From an uncultured Aquimarina sp. (GTDB lineage Bacteria; Bacteroidota; Bacteroidia; Flavobacteriales; Flavobacteriaceae): 64,000 nt of DNA. Under the pieces are notes generated by a model. That model was not told where the DNA came from. It saw nothing but the letters and a program-made list of their open reading frames with translations, and made no database searches. The translations under genes were made by a program, and so were the position numbers. The number at the start of each line of letters is the position of its first letter. Position 1 is the first letter of the stretch. The stretch lies in NCBI GenBank assembly GCA_947498705.1, contig CANMLW010000003.1, forward strand, positions 1 through 64,000, written 5' to 3'. Shown piece after piece: positions 27,401 through 36,300 of this stretch.

Positions 27401-29762
27401 CTCCTGAATTCCACGTTCGACTATGTAACTGAGTAGTTGTTCTCCCAAGATATTGACCTATAATATTGAATTTTTCTCCGATTGTTTTTAAATCAATCTT
27501 ATTAGAACGAAGATTATTCGTTGGTGAATTAGTATGATTTAGATTAAATTTATTTTTATCTTTCTCTTTTATTAAAATTATATTCTCAAGCTTAAGAGAC
27601 TTAGAACTATTTATATTCATATCATAAAAATAATCTAGGTCTGTAAAATATACTCCAGTAGCATGTTTTCCATCATTTATAATTTCTTTATTAATGTCTG
27701 GCAATGATAATGATTTACTAACTGAATTAATTTTAGATTCATCATTAATACTTTTTAAGAACAAAGCACTATGTGTTCTTGTATTTATAGCATTTAAATA
27801 ATATACTTGTTTAATTCCGTAAAACTTTGTGTTTCTTACTTTTTCGTTCTTAAACCTATCTATTCGAATATTTCTTTCTAAAGAACCATCAACTTCCTTT
27901 GTCCATAAATAAGAATCTGTCCATTTCCCATAATCAAAACTTGCCCAGTATCCATAATCCGATTTATCAAGAATACCATTATTATTGACGTCTATATAAT
28001 CTGAGCCTGTTACTCCAGTTAATAACCAATGTGTAGCATAAGGTGAAAGTTGTTGTTTTTCAAAAAATGATATATCCTCACCTTTACTTTTATCATAAAT
28101 CCTGACAAATTGTTCATAATGATAAACTGGTAAAGAATAATGATATGTTTTCCCATCAGGGGTAGTAATTTTATATGCACCGATACCATCTATCGGAAAT
28201 TCATTTCTGTTAAAATTATTGGCCTCAAATATTAAAGTAGAGTTCTTTTTTATTTGATCATTAGTAAATACTTCTATAAAATTAGAATCTCCCTTTCTCT
28301 TAATCAAACTATTATAATTAGACTGTTGATCAATTCCTAATGTGCTATCTAAAAGCTCTTCGCTAGAATAATCCGTAACTTTGGATATTGACGATGGCGG
28401 ATTACCCCAACCAGAAGAATTTACTTCTAAATATGAATTGTTTGCTCCTTTAGTATAAAAGTATATTTTGTTAGAGCTAGACTCTCCAATACTCTTAGCA
28501 AAACTATCACCGAAATGATATCTCTTACGGGGGTTTCCAGGTCCTATAATATCTCCATATTCAAATTGCATTGGAGAAATACTGCTCAATATTCCCTGAC
28601 CACTGACCGAATAATTATCATAATTCAAGAAATGAGGTTCTGTTTTAAAGGAAGCTTCTCCTTGAAATGGAACTAAATTTATGCTATAACTATCCATAAA
28701 TTTGTTATCCTTAACAATATTATTACCATCACTAGACAAATCCACTCCGTACTTAGAATACAAAGAACCTGACACATCAAAGTTATCATTATCAAAAATG
28801 GAATAAGATTGCTTGTATATGGAGAATTTCAAATAAAAATATTTAGCAGGAATAAATGCGGTAAACCCTTTTCTAAATGTTGTAAGATTCCCATCAGTAA
28901 TTCTCGAATTAAAATTCAAACCTATTGACGCCCCATTTTTCTCACTTAGTCCTATAGAAGATCTACTAACATTTATACCAACTGATCTTATTTTGGCATT
29001 GATAGAAGGTTCAAAACTACTTTCTCCAGAATTACTAATGCTATAATTCACACCAGCACCCATATATCCAATATTTGCAGTAGCACCATTGCTTCCTAGA
29101 CTTAAAGATTGACCTTGAGCTGTAATACCTATTGAATACCCTTTATCACTTCCTATTCCAACGGATCCTCTTGCCTTAATATTTTCATTGCCATAACCAA
29201 AATTTACTGATCCCCCTGTAGCTTTTCCATCAATAAAGGTCGCATCCAATCCAATAGAAAAACCTTTGTATAATGCACCTGCACCTATTTTTATTATTTC
29301 CTGACTTCCCAGATCTGAATAAACCAAATTAAAATTATTACTTTCTTTTAAATCATCTGCATATCCATTTACCGATCTATTAATCGCCCCAGGGTTTAAG
29401 GACCACCCTAATCCTACCCAAGACGCTTCCTGATTCATCGCAATCCCCGCATGATAGGATAACGCTAAGGGATACCCTCCTTCTGGACTTGGTACATTAA
29501 GCAAGGGTAATACATACGACATATCGCCTGTAACCAGATTCACCATATCCGTAGCATCTACCGGTTCGAACGCTGCTGCTTCGGGAGCATTTGGACCGTT
29601 ATTATTAGCCCATAACTGATTATACGGGATCAGTGTGTTTACAAATGTAAGTACAAAAAACATGGCAATTACCCTGTGCGAAGGTTTTGTCGTTGACTTC
29701 TGAGGTTTCATATTTGATGTTTTAAATTGTTGAAATACTTTTTTCATAATACTAGTATTCAT
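24474..29762 (-). CDS. giant SpvB/RHS-type secreted protein B
   Basis: 1762 residues, paralogue of 8112-13475. The first 140 residues are almost the same (IPYNQLWANNNGPNAPEAAA, GDMSYVLPLLNVPSPEGGY, GWSLNPGAINRSVNGY). The next 1,200 residues are largely different, and similarity returns around 1370-1480 (GSKVDNPTNKNMLTQ, GFVWGSTQSNPKWINTST) and near 1590 (YVYNEWDELTHI, YEYDDAGRLEK). The C-terminus (SGRYRYNWKNQGWTTDHKF) again looks PKD/Ig-like. A DTDGDGVLDPIEVYD calcium-type motif occurs near residue 1650. The gene ends 54 nt before the preferred RHS-B start (12 nt before the alternative start at 24461), so the two are one operon. Confidence 0.85.
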   Translation of the reverse strand: MNTSIMKKVFQQFKTSNMKPQKSTTKPSHRVIAMFFVLTFVNTLIPYNQLWANNNGPNAPEAAAFEPVDATDMVNLVTGDMSYVLPLLNVPSPEGGYPLALSYHAGIAMNQEASWVGLGWSLNPGAINRSVNGYADDLKESNNFNLVYSDLGSQEIIKIGAGALYKGFSIGLDATFIDGKATGGSVNFGYGNENIKARGSVGIGSDKGYSIGITAQGQSLSLGSNGATANIGYMGAGVNYSISNSGESSFEPSINAKIRSVGINVSRSSIGLSEKNGASIGLNFNSRITDGNLTTFRKGFTAFIPAKYFYLKFSIYKQSYSIFDNDNFDVSGSLYSKYGVDLSSDGNNIVKDNKFMDSYSINLVPFQGEASFKTEPHFLNYDNYSVSGQGILSSISPMQFEYGDIIGPGNPRKRYHFGDSFAKSIGESSSNKIYFYTKGANNSYLEVNSSGWGNPPSSISKVTDYSSEELLDSTLGIDQQSNYNSLIKRKGDSNFIEVFTNDQIKKNSTLIFEANNFNRNEFPIDGIGAYKITTPDGKTYHYSLPVYHYEQFVRIYDKSKGEDISFFEKQQLSPYATHWLLTGVTGSDYIDVNNNGILDKSDYGYWASFDYGKWTDSYLWTKEVDGSLERNIRIDRFKNEKVRNTKFYGIKQVYYLNAINTRTHSALFLKSINDESKINSVSKSLSLPDINKEIINDGKHATGVYFTDLDYFYDMNINSSKSLKLENIILIKEKDKNKFNLNHTNSPTNNLRSNKIDLKTIGEKFNIIGQYLGRTTTQLHSRTWNSGEYSNNVYLKSDYTNSLINENAINNIELIYGLTKGEPSIKKIYFKNKGGRSILPGYEFDYYNRSYNTNELDLWGYNKNVPYAWSLRNIKTPIGTNINIEYERDDFRNTLFDENKYQTSQIIPIPKSFVGSNNNLSGELELIWNHPCSEIDETYGCLSKGDNIKVKFIRTGFPDKIINGSVNYIYNKKLNVNFSEQVPNHFSGDFYNNPGGRNNPGSKYYADLILPDCDTSQLIGKCNDSRGGIRVKSINIVTDIESFKTEYSYDNVQGYSSGFVTYTPYKDYTDLGNLISAPYVMYKNVKVSTHDNSGHTIASTNYVFNVPTPLGKKLNFNPRVGQGSSFSFEWEVDNFLKIEATRSLSKLRINDSPTPNDSYITLYQSKIKNNLNKIGSIKEKKTFNSLKQVLSSEDFTYSDPYSIKAGLNTEAFKTYSSDHESNTYMSNVGTNKSFFDINHVSISFFPNNLEKTTVRDKLFSYSTFNTKYDFNSGQLLETITSLGDGTEIKSKIIPAYTKYSNMGSKVDNPTNKNMLTQTAANLTQIKIGNDWKTIGADITTWNNNWTYRNPNGTTTTPSNHAHKIWRKHQTYAWKGDVDARGVYVGYTSDLDGFVWGSTQSNPKWINTSTINLYDHYSMPLETEDINGNSVATKMGDNHSKVIAVCNARYTEMFYSGGEYWTTQNNTTYLDGEIKTLGTLLTQVPNIHTGNYLVRASNANAFEVTFPANPDRLEAQFKVSLWVRKGQENNLSMLRKVGNHFPFAKEFETNEKITAGGWVMLNGYIDIPAEETKLEIYSNGTSDLDDFRIHPIESSMTSYVYNEWDELTHIIAPNNLATRYEYDDAGRLEKTFVEVIDAPGVTGGFKLQKKVDYTYKKAVELDTDGDGVLDPIEVYDPLQLTVKSETGIRTLRITALPRGGSGRYRYNWKNQGWTTDHKFDYNDDNPPINCGILTVNVGVEDIETKATVFKDYQFDVLCKPEGL

Positions 29763-29785
29763 GGAGTTGTTTATTCCTTAAACTT

Positions 29786-29815
29786 CGGCTGCGCTTCGAC
29801 AGGCTCAGCGTGACA
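29786..29815. repeat. CTTCGACA-family repeat
   Basis: The sequence GCGCTTCGACAGGCTCAGCG followed by TGACA sits upstream of the giant gene of locus B. It is at the same position as 13488-13563 in locus A but shorter. Confidence 0.7.
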
Positions 29816-29914
29816 ATGTTTATCTTTTTATGTAGTTCAAAATCTAATGGGAGAAAGTCAGGTATTTTTATTCAATTCCTTAAATTTTCTGTCCTTAGTC
29901 TTCCGTCTTATGAT

Positions 29915-30568
29915 CTACTGAAATTTTAATCTTGGTTCGTTATTAAAAATCGTTGTTGGGATCTTAAATTTTACCTCGCCTGTATAAAACCCTAAATCCT
30001 CTATAGTTAATGTCATATGCTTTGCATTTGTTACCTTTTTTTCTCGAGGGTATACCAATAACATCGTTGTCGCACCACTCATACCGTACATTCTAGGATA
30101 GATATAATCTGCCATCTCGATCGTATCTTTTTTGGGAGTATAGAGATGTACTTTCTGCTCCATCCCAAAAGCCAGTTGATTGACCATTGCTCCAAATTTT
30201 TGCTTGTTACCCGCTACATTACTCAATAACTCATGGTCATTCTTAGACATCGACAAGGTGAAATACAAATACTTACTATACTTATCACGTAAATTTTGAA
30301 TCTCTTGTGGTGTAGTTTCTTCTTTTTTCTCTTGATACACCAACAAATCGGTTGGTTTGTACAGGATCGAAAAATCTACCCCATTCACCGTTTTTTTATG
30401 ATAATACCCTTTGTCTTCTTCTTTGATATACTCGGTTAATTCTTTTGGTGTATCAAAGGTTTTTTGGGTACAGGAGGTCATCAAGACTATACTTACTAGT
30501 AGTATTAATATCCTTACTCCAACCCTCTTCCAGAGGAAGAAAGGGTTTTTAATTATCCTTTTGATCAT
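29915..30568 (-). CDS. toxin-locus lipoprotein B
   Basis: 217 residues, paralogue of 13672-14322 and at the same place in its locus. The lipobox is MTSC (Cys at about 33). The mature start TQKTFDTPKELTEYIKEED, the central SMSKNDHELLSNVAGNKQKF and the C-terminal FYTGEVKFKIPTTIFNNEP are shared with locus A. The charged linker around residues 75-90 differs (EKKEETTPQEIQNLRDKY). The first 20 residues again come from a palindromic repeat (30512-30545). No family name is known to me. Conservation beside the RHS genes argues for a role in export, anchoring or assembly of the toxin. Confidence 0.78.
   Translation of the reverse strand: MIKRIIKNPFFLWKRVGVRILILLVSIVLMTSCTQKTFDTPKELTEYIKEEDKGYYHKKTVNGVDFSILYKPTDLLVYQEKKEETTPQEIQNLRDKYSKYLYFTLSMSKNDHELLSNVAGNKQKFGAMVNQLAFGMEQKVHLYTPKKDTIEMADYIYPRMYGMSGATTMLLVYPREKKVTNAKHMTLTIEDLGFYTGEVKFKIPTTIFNNEPRLKFQ
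30512..30545. repeat. palindromic repeat inside signal-peptide codons (locus B copy)
   Basis: AACCCTCTTCC and GGAAGAAAGGGTT form a stem with an AGA loop, encoding the NPFFLWKRVGVR segment of the lipoprotein. It is the counterpart of 14265-14299. The two copies differ in sequence yet both keep the stem. Confidence 0.6.
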
Positions 30569-30594
30569 TTTTTATCATGCTATTGTTGATGCTA

Positions 30595-30692
30595 CACTTC
30601 GACAAGCTCAGTGTGACATTCATTTAGGTTATGTTTTTAAACAACACTTCGACAGTGTCTGTCCTGAGCCTGTCGAAGGACTAAGTGTGACA
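30595..30692. repeat. paired CTTCGACA-family palindromic repeats (locus B copy)
   Basis: Nearly identical to 14349-14446: a short unit, the linker ATTCATTTAGGTTATG, and a long hairpin unit with CTTCGACAG/CTGTCGAAG arms. Part of a near-identical tract that also includes the Skp-like gene. Confidence 0.8.
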
Positions 30693-30793
30693 TTTTATTA
30701 TTTTCAAGCGGAAGTCTAAAATTTCTTTTTCATTTCATTTTCTAGCTTCAATCACTCGTCTTCGGGCTTCGATCACGAGACCTCCAGCTTCAA

Positions 30794-31327
30794 TTACTTT
30801 CCTTCGAACTCGGTGTTTAATTGTGTCAACACCTCATCGGTAAGATCTGCAGATGCTTCACCGTACATAATGGTACCGCTTCCTGTAGCTCCAAAAATGA
30901 CTTTATAACCTTTCTTTTTACCATACTCCTTTACAAAATCATTAATATCATTAATCACCGTCTGTGTTACTTTCTTATCCTCTTCCTGTAATTGCTTTTG
31001 CACTGCTTGTTGGTAATTATTGATTTGCTGTTGCTTATTGCTTAATAACTGCTGCTTAAGCTCCAACTCTTTTTTGCTCATCCCACTTCGTTCTTTTTCA
31101 TATAGCTTTAGCTCTTTTTGCCAATTCGACAACAAACTGTCTACATTGGCTTGCATGGTTTTGGCTTTTTTATCAAATTCGGCTTTTACCACTTTGGTTC
31201 TATTATATCCTTCTAATAATTTATTGACATCTACATACACCAACTCTGTTGATGATTGTAAAAAGAAAAAAGATCCTACAGCCGCTATAAGGGCTAAAAA
31301 GGCGATGGGTAGTGCTAGTTTGTTCAT
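30794..31327 (-). CDS. OmpH/Skp-family periplasmic chaperone-like protein B
   Basis: 177 residues, identical to the locus A copy except at two positions near the C-terminus (DEVLTQLNTEFEGK here, DEVLEQLNAEFEGK there). It has the N-terminal hydrophobic segment, VDVNKLLEGYNRTK, the Lys/Glu/Gln-rich coiled coil and the C-terminal FGATGSGTIMYGEA of OmpH proteins. The DNA is also nearly identical, while the flanking giant genes have diverged widely, so this gene was either duplicated last or kept the same by gene conversion. Likely a periplasmic holdase; a dedicated role for the RHS proteins is inferred from synteny. Confidence 0.88.
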   Translation of the reverse strand: MNKLALPIAFLALIAAVGSFFFLQSSTELVYVDVNKLLEGYNRTKVVKAEFDKKAKTMQANVDSLLSNWQKELKLYEKERSGMSKKELELKQQLLSNKQQQINNYQQAVQKQLQEEDKKVTQTVINDINDFVKEYGKKKGYKVIFGATGSGTIMYGEASADLTDEVLTQLNTEFEGK

Positions 31328-31346
31328 TTATTTAGTTTATTTTGTA

Positions 31347-31432
31347 CACTTCGACAGCACTTCGACAAGCTCAGTGTGACATCTAGGTGTGACATTTGGT
31401 GTTTTTAAATCGGATGTTGGGTGACCGAAGTA
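31347..31432. repeat. CTTCGACA-family and GAAGT-family repeats (locus B copy)
   Basis: 31347-31381 is a CTTCGACA-family unit ending CAGTGTGACA. 31411-31432 is one GGTGACCGAAGT unit. The same order as 15087-15170 in locus A, with fewer GAAGT copies. Confidence 0.6.
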
Positions 31433-31475
31433 CGAGGTATATTTTTGGCCTTTTGACCTCTGACTTCTAACATCA

Positions 31476-32846
31476 CTACTTTTTCAATAAAGATTCTAGT
31501 TTTTCTAAACGAGCTTCTAAAGTTGCGTTCTTTTGTTGCTGGACATTTATTTGTTGCTGCTGTACTGATAATTGCTTTTCTTGTGCAATAGTATATAAGG
31601 TGAGCTCTTCTATCTTTTCTAAGAGTTTTGCATTCATTTGCCCTAATTCGATACCATTTTCTGACACTTCTGTAGCCGATGGGATATTGATTAAATGCCC
31701 TTTTTGTTGGATATGGTTTTCTACCTCTTGTAATGTTGGTAAAGTATATTCATCCTCAAATACATAATCTGCCCATCCTCCTATCTTTACCTTAACTTCA
31801 CTTGCGGTTAATTTTCCTTTAATCCCTAAATTACCTGAATTAGCATTCAGCATCATTGAATAGTGGTCTGGTTTGGTGGCAGATTGACCAGTTCCCCAGT
31901 AAAAATCACCATTATCATGGAAACCAAACATCAATTCTTTAGCCTCTCCTGGCTTAAAGACAATCGCTCCATGGGGAGCTCCAGTAAATTCGATTTTATT
32001 TCTAAATCCATATACCGATGAAATGGAATTTGATCCATCAATTTGTAACGAATTAAGAATTGTTTTTCCATTGACATCTAATTTTGCTAAAGGATTTACT
32101 GTTCCTATTCCTACAGATTCTGTTTCTACATATACTTTTGATGATCCGGTTTTCCAACCGTTAGAAACCGTATTCGTACTTCCTCCATATAAAGATTGAA
32201 TTTCGGATTCACTCAATACCTTATCAAAAATCATTAGTTCATCAATACTCCCTTTAAAATGGGATCCATAAGTTCCTCTCCCACTAATAAAAAAGTTTTT
32301 TCCAATACCCAAATGGCTAGTCCAAATAAAATTTACATTTTCAGTAGGGTTTTTAATCCCATTCAAATAACCAGTTATGTTTTTATTTGCATCGATTGTT
32401 AAACACACAAAAGACCACTTTGATTGGTTTTCAACATTATAACCAGCAATAACATTTTTCCATACATTTGTACTCCAGGTATTCATATTACCCTCAGAAT
32501 ATTGTAAAGAAAAAACGTTGAGACCAACTGCATTTATTGCCGATATTAACCTTGTATCATTAGTCATCTCATTCGGTTTAATCCAAAATGCTATTGTAAC
32601 TTGCGGTGTTTGCGGTGATGCTATTTGAATATAATCATCCACCCCATCAAGGTAATAGGCCGTGTTTTCTTGTCCCTCTTTTCCAACGGTTGCTACAGCA
32701 CCACCGTAAACAATTCCATTATTAATTCCTTTTGTATCATTTGCATTACCATTAAACGGCCAATACCCAATTAAAGCATCATTTATAGATTGTGCATTAC
32801 CAAGTGAAGTTAAAAGCACAAATATTCCAACCACAAGTTTTTTCAT
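31476..32846 (-). CDS. fibre-like secreted protein with LamG-type lectin domain (locus B)
   Basis: 456 residues with a signal peptide (about 1-18, ending GNAQS). Residues about 25-220 form a LamG/concanavalin-A-like domain (LIGYWPFNGNANDTKG, YYLDGVDDYIQIASP, FKGSIDELMIFDKVLSESEI), likely binding sugars. A GIGTVNPLAKLDVNG motif follows at about 245. The shared C-terminal module is WADYVFEDEYTLPTLQEVEN, HLINIPSATEVSENG and EKIEELTLYTIAQEKQLS, ending in a Gln-rich coiled coil. First gene of locus B; its lectin-like N-terminus is unrelated to that of the locus A copy. This would fit exchangeable receptor-binding heads on a common stalk, but that is inference. Confidence 0.83.
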   Translation of the reverse strand: MKKLVVGIFVLLTSLGNAQSINDALIGYWPFNGNANDTKGINNGIVYGGAVATVGKEGQENTAYYLDGVDDYIQIASPQTPQVTIAFWIKPNEMTNDTRLISAINAVGLNVFSLQYSEGNMNTWSTNVWKNVIAGYNVENQSKWSFVCLTIDANKNITGYLNGIKNPTENVNFIWTSHLGIGKNFFISGRGTYGSHFKGSIDELMIFDKVLSESEIQSLYGGSTNTVSNGWKTGSSKVYVETESVGIGTVNPLAKLDVNGKTILNSLQIDGSNSISSVYGFRNKIEFTGAPHGAIVFKPGEAKELMFGFHDNGDFYWGTGQSATKPDHYSMMLNANSGNLGIKGKLTASEVKVKIGGWADYVFEDEYTLPTLQEVENHIQQKGHLINIPSATEVSENGIELGQMNAKLLEKIEELTLYTIAQEKQLSVQQQQINVQQQKNATLEARLEKLESLLKK

Positions 32847-33140
32847 CCTATTTTATATTAAATAATTTTATTTCCTTTTTAAAAACTTACACAACAAACC
32901 GAGTGTTAAAAAACTTCTTATTAGTATATGTTTCTTCTCTCTATTTTGTTACCCTTACACTTACAAATATTTTCTTTTTAAACAAAAAGAAGGTGCAAAT
33001 GTAATTAAAATATGGTTCAACCTTAACGTCATATTTAATTGTTAATAAATTATCAATCTTTCATACCAAAGCATAAATCGACCACAAACACCTGTTTACC
33101 AAACAATAGTAAATCTCACAATTCTTTGCTAGGCATATTT

Positions 33141-33172
33141 GAGACAATATTAAAACATCACAGTATCATTTT
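33141..33172 (-). promoter_or_regulatory. conserved upstream element of toxin locus B
   Basis: Matches 16719-16750 (GAGACAATATTAAAACATC, CAGT, TCATTTTT) with only two substitutions in the core. It lies about 300 nt before the fibre-like gene that opens locus B. Function unknown; possibly a shared regulator site. Confidence 0.5.
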
Positions 33173-33268
33173 TCGTTACTGTAAAGAAAAAAGTTCATTT
33201 TTTTAATAAAATTGTATGGATCATTAACCATAAAGAAAGGTCTTATCTTAAAAAGTCGGTTATTCTTT

Positions 33269-33299
33269 TTTGCACTCCTCATGATTGCGTTTATATTTG
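33269..33299 (+). promoter_or_regulatory. flavobacterial promoter of mfd
   Basis: A TTTG-type -33 element ends at 33272 and the -7 box TATATTTG lies at 33292-33299, with a 19-nt spacer, matching the Bacteroidetes consensus (TTTG, about 19 nt, TAnnTTTG). It predicts a very short leader before the GTG start at 33318. Confidence 0.65.
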
Positions 33300-33317
33300 C
33301 GTTAAAATCTTAACTTA

Positions 33318-36300
33318 GTGAGTGCAACCATTATCTCGCAAACTTTATCACAGTCTCTACAACTACAGAAACTGCAGAAAGCTATTGCCCAATCTCAAGC
33401 AAAAATACATGTACAAGGTTTAATCGGGTCTGCGTTATCCTTTGCTATAGAACATTGTTTTACCCAAACAGACAAACCCTTTTTATGCATTTTTAATGAT
33501 AAAGAAGAAGCTGCTTACTACCTTAATGATTTAGAACAGCTATTGGGAGATAAAAATGTATTATTTTATCCGGGTAGTTACAGAAGACCCTATCAAATAG
33601 AAGAAACCGATAATGCTAATGTCTTGTTGCGTGCAGAAGTACTAAATCGTATCAACTCCCGCAAAAAACCAGCATTAATCGTTACCTATCCCGATGCTCT
33701 CTTTGAGAAAGTGGTTACTCGTAAAGAATTAGAAAAAAACACCCTGAAGGTGGGGGTAAACGATACCATCTCACTAGATTTTATTAATGAGGTATTGTTC
33801 GAATACCAGTTTCAGCGGGTAGATTTTGTTACAGAGCCAGGCGAATTTTCTGTACGAGGAGGTATTGTAGATGTATTCTCATTTAGTAATGATGAACCTT
33901 ATCGTATCGAGTTTTTTGGAGATGAAGTAGATAGTATCAGAACTTTTGATGTGGAAACACAGCTCTCTACCGATCAAATCAAAAAAATTACACTCATCCC
34001 CAATGTAGAGAATAAAGCAATGCAAGAAACTCGAGAGAGTTTTCTAAAATATGCTGCTTCGCAAACGGTAATCTTTACCAAAGACATTGATTTATTATCT
34101 GCAAGAATTGACAAAAATTTTGAAAAAGCCAATATGGCTTTTGATAAGCTTTCTAGAGATATCAAACACAGTACCCCCGATGAGCTGTTTGCAACTTCTG
34201 ATCTTATCAAAAAACAATTACTAGATTATACACTTGTCGAAATCAGTGATCGCCCGCTTACCAAAGCAGATTACGCGATTAAGTTTGATACCAAACCTCA
34301 ACCTTCTTTTAATAAGCAATTTGATTTGTTGATTAAAAATCTAAATGAAAATCATGAGGCTGGATACACCAACTATATTTTTTGTGTAAGCCAACAACAG
34401 GCCAAACGGTTTCATGATATTTTTGATGATGCCGATCTGGATGTAAAACCTTATGAAACGATTGTTTTTTCTGCCTATCAAGGTTTTATCGATCACGACC
34501 GTAAAATGGTCTGTTATACAGATCATCAGATTTTTGAACGATATCATAAGTTTACGCTTAAAAATGGGTATGCCAAAAAACAGGCTATCACCCTAAAAGA
34601 ATTGACCAGTCTCGAGGTAGGTGATTATGTGACTCATATCGATCACGGAATCGGAAAATTTGGAGGGCTGCAAAAGATAGATGTAGAAGGTAAAAAGCAA
34701 GAAGCCATCAAATTAATTTATGGAGAACGAGATGTACTGTATTTAAGTATCCATTCGCTACATAAAATCACAAAATATAATGGCAAGGATGGTAAGCCAC
34801 CGCAGGTTTATAAGTTAGGATCCAAAGCGTGGAAAACCTTAAAACAAAAAACAAAAGCAAGGGTTAAACACATTGCATTTAACCTGATACAGTTATACGC
34901 AAAGCGGAAACTGCAAAAAGGGTTTCAGTACAATCCAGATAGTTACTTGCAGCATGAGTTAGAGGCGTCTTTTATTTATGAAGATACTCCCGATCAAAGT
35001 ACCGCTACAGAAGCCGTAAAAACCGATATGGAAAGTGAGCGTCCAATGGATCGTTTGATATGTGGAGATGTTGGTTTTGGTAAAACCGAAGTAGCTATTC
35101 GTGCTGCTTTTAAAGCTGTTGATAACGGAAAACAAGTTGCTATTTTAGTACCTACCACTATTCTGGCATTTCAGCATGCCAAAACGTTTAGAGAACGACT
35201 GAAGGATTTTCCTGTAGTGGTAGATTATGTGAATCGTTTTCGTACCTCAAAACAAAAGAAAGAAACACTAGAAGATCTAGCTACAGGAAAAGTAGATATT
35301 ATCATTGGCACACACCAATTGGTGAATAAAAATGTGAAATTTAAAGATCTTGGACTGCTCGTTATTGATGAAGAACAAAAATTTGGGGTTTCTGTAAAAG
35401 ATAAACTTAAAACCATTAAAGAAAATGTAGATACCCTTACCCTCACTGCTACGCCAATACCCAGAACATTACAGTTTAGTCTAATGGCTGCAAGGGATCT
35501 ATCTACCATTACTACCCCTCCCCCAAACCGATATCCTATAGAAACCAATGTGATTCGGTTTAACGAAGAAACGATTAGAGATGCTGTGAGTTATGAGATA
35601 CAACGTGGTGGACAGGTGTACTTTATCCATAATCGTATAGAAAATATCACAGAGGTAGCCGGAATGGTACAACGACTAGTCCCAGATGCCAAAGTAGGAA
35701 TCGGTCATGGACAAATGGACGGTAAAAAACTAGAGCGTCTCATGCTAGGTTTTATGAATGGTGAGTTTGATGTTCTGGTAGCAACCACCATTGTAGAAAG
35801 TGGTCTGGATGTACCTAATGCCAATACCATCTTTATTAATAATGCTAATAATTTTGGACTATCTGATCTGCATCAAATGCGTGGTCGTGTGGGTCGAAGC
35901 AACAAAAAGGCTTTTTGTTATTTTATCACTCCACCCTATTCTGCAATGACCGATGATGCGCGCAAACGTATTACCGCATTAGAGCAGTTTTCTGAACTGG
36001 GTAGCGGATTTAATATCGCTATGAAAGACCTTGAAATTAGAGGAGCAGGAGATTTATTGGGCGGTGAACAAAGTGGTTTTATTAATGAAATTGGGTTTGA
36101 CACCTATCAAAAAATCCTGAATGAAGCCATAGAAGAACTTAAAGACAATGAATTTGCAGAACTATACAAAGAAGAAGGCAAAGAAAAAGTCTACTTAAAA
36201 GATACGCAGATCGATACCGATTTTGAGCTATTGTTTCCCGATGACTATATTAATAACATCACAGAACGCCTTAATTTATATACCGAGCTTAACGAGATTA

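Larger units (their letters stand above)
32847..33317. other. 471-bp divergent promoter region between toxin locus B and mfd
   Basis: No gene is visible. On the minus strand TACATTTG at 32996-33003 is a possible -7 box for the fibre gene, without a good -33 partner at the usual spacing. 33141-33172 is the conserved toxin-locus element. 33269-33299 is the mfd promoter. The rest is A/T-rich. Confidence 0.6.

Noticed and set aside
3573-32846. A complete T6SS, Tc/ABC-toxin or extracellular contractile injection system
   Set aside because: No sheath, tube, baseplate, VgrG or TcA-like genes are present. The SpvB and RHS features alone do not make such a system.
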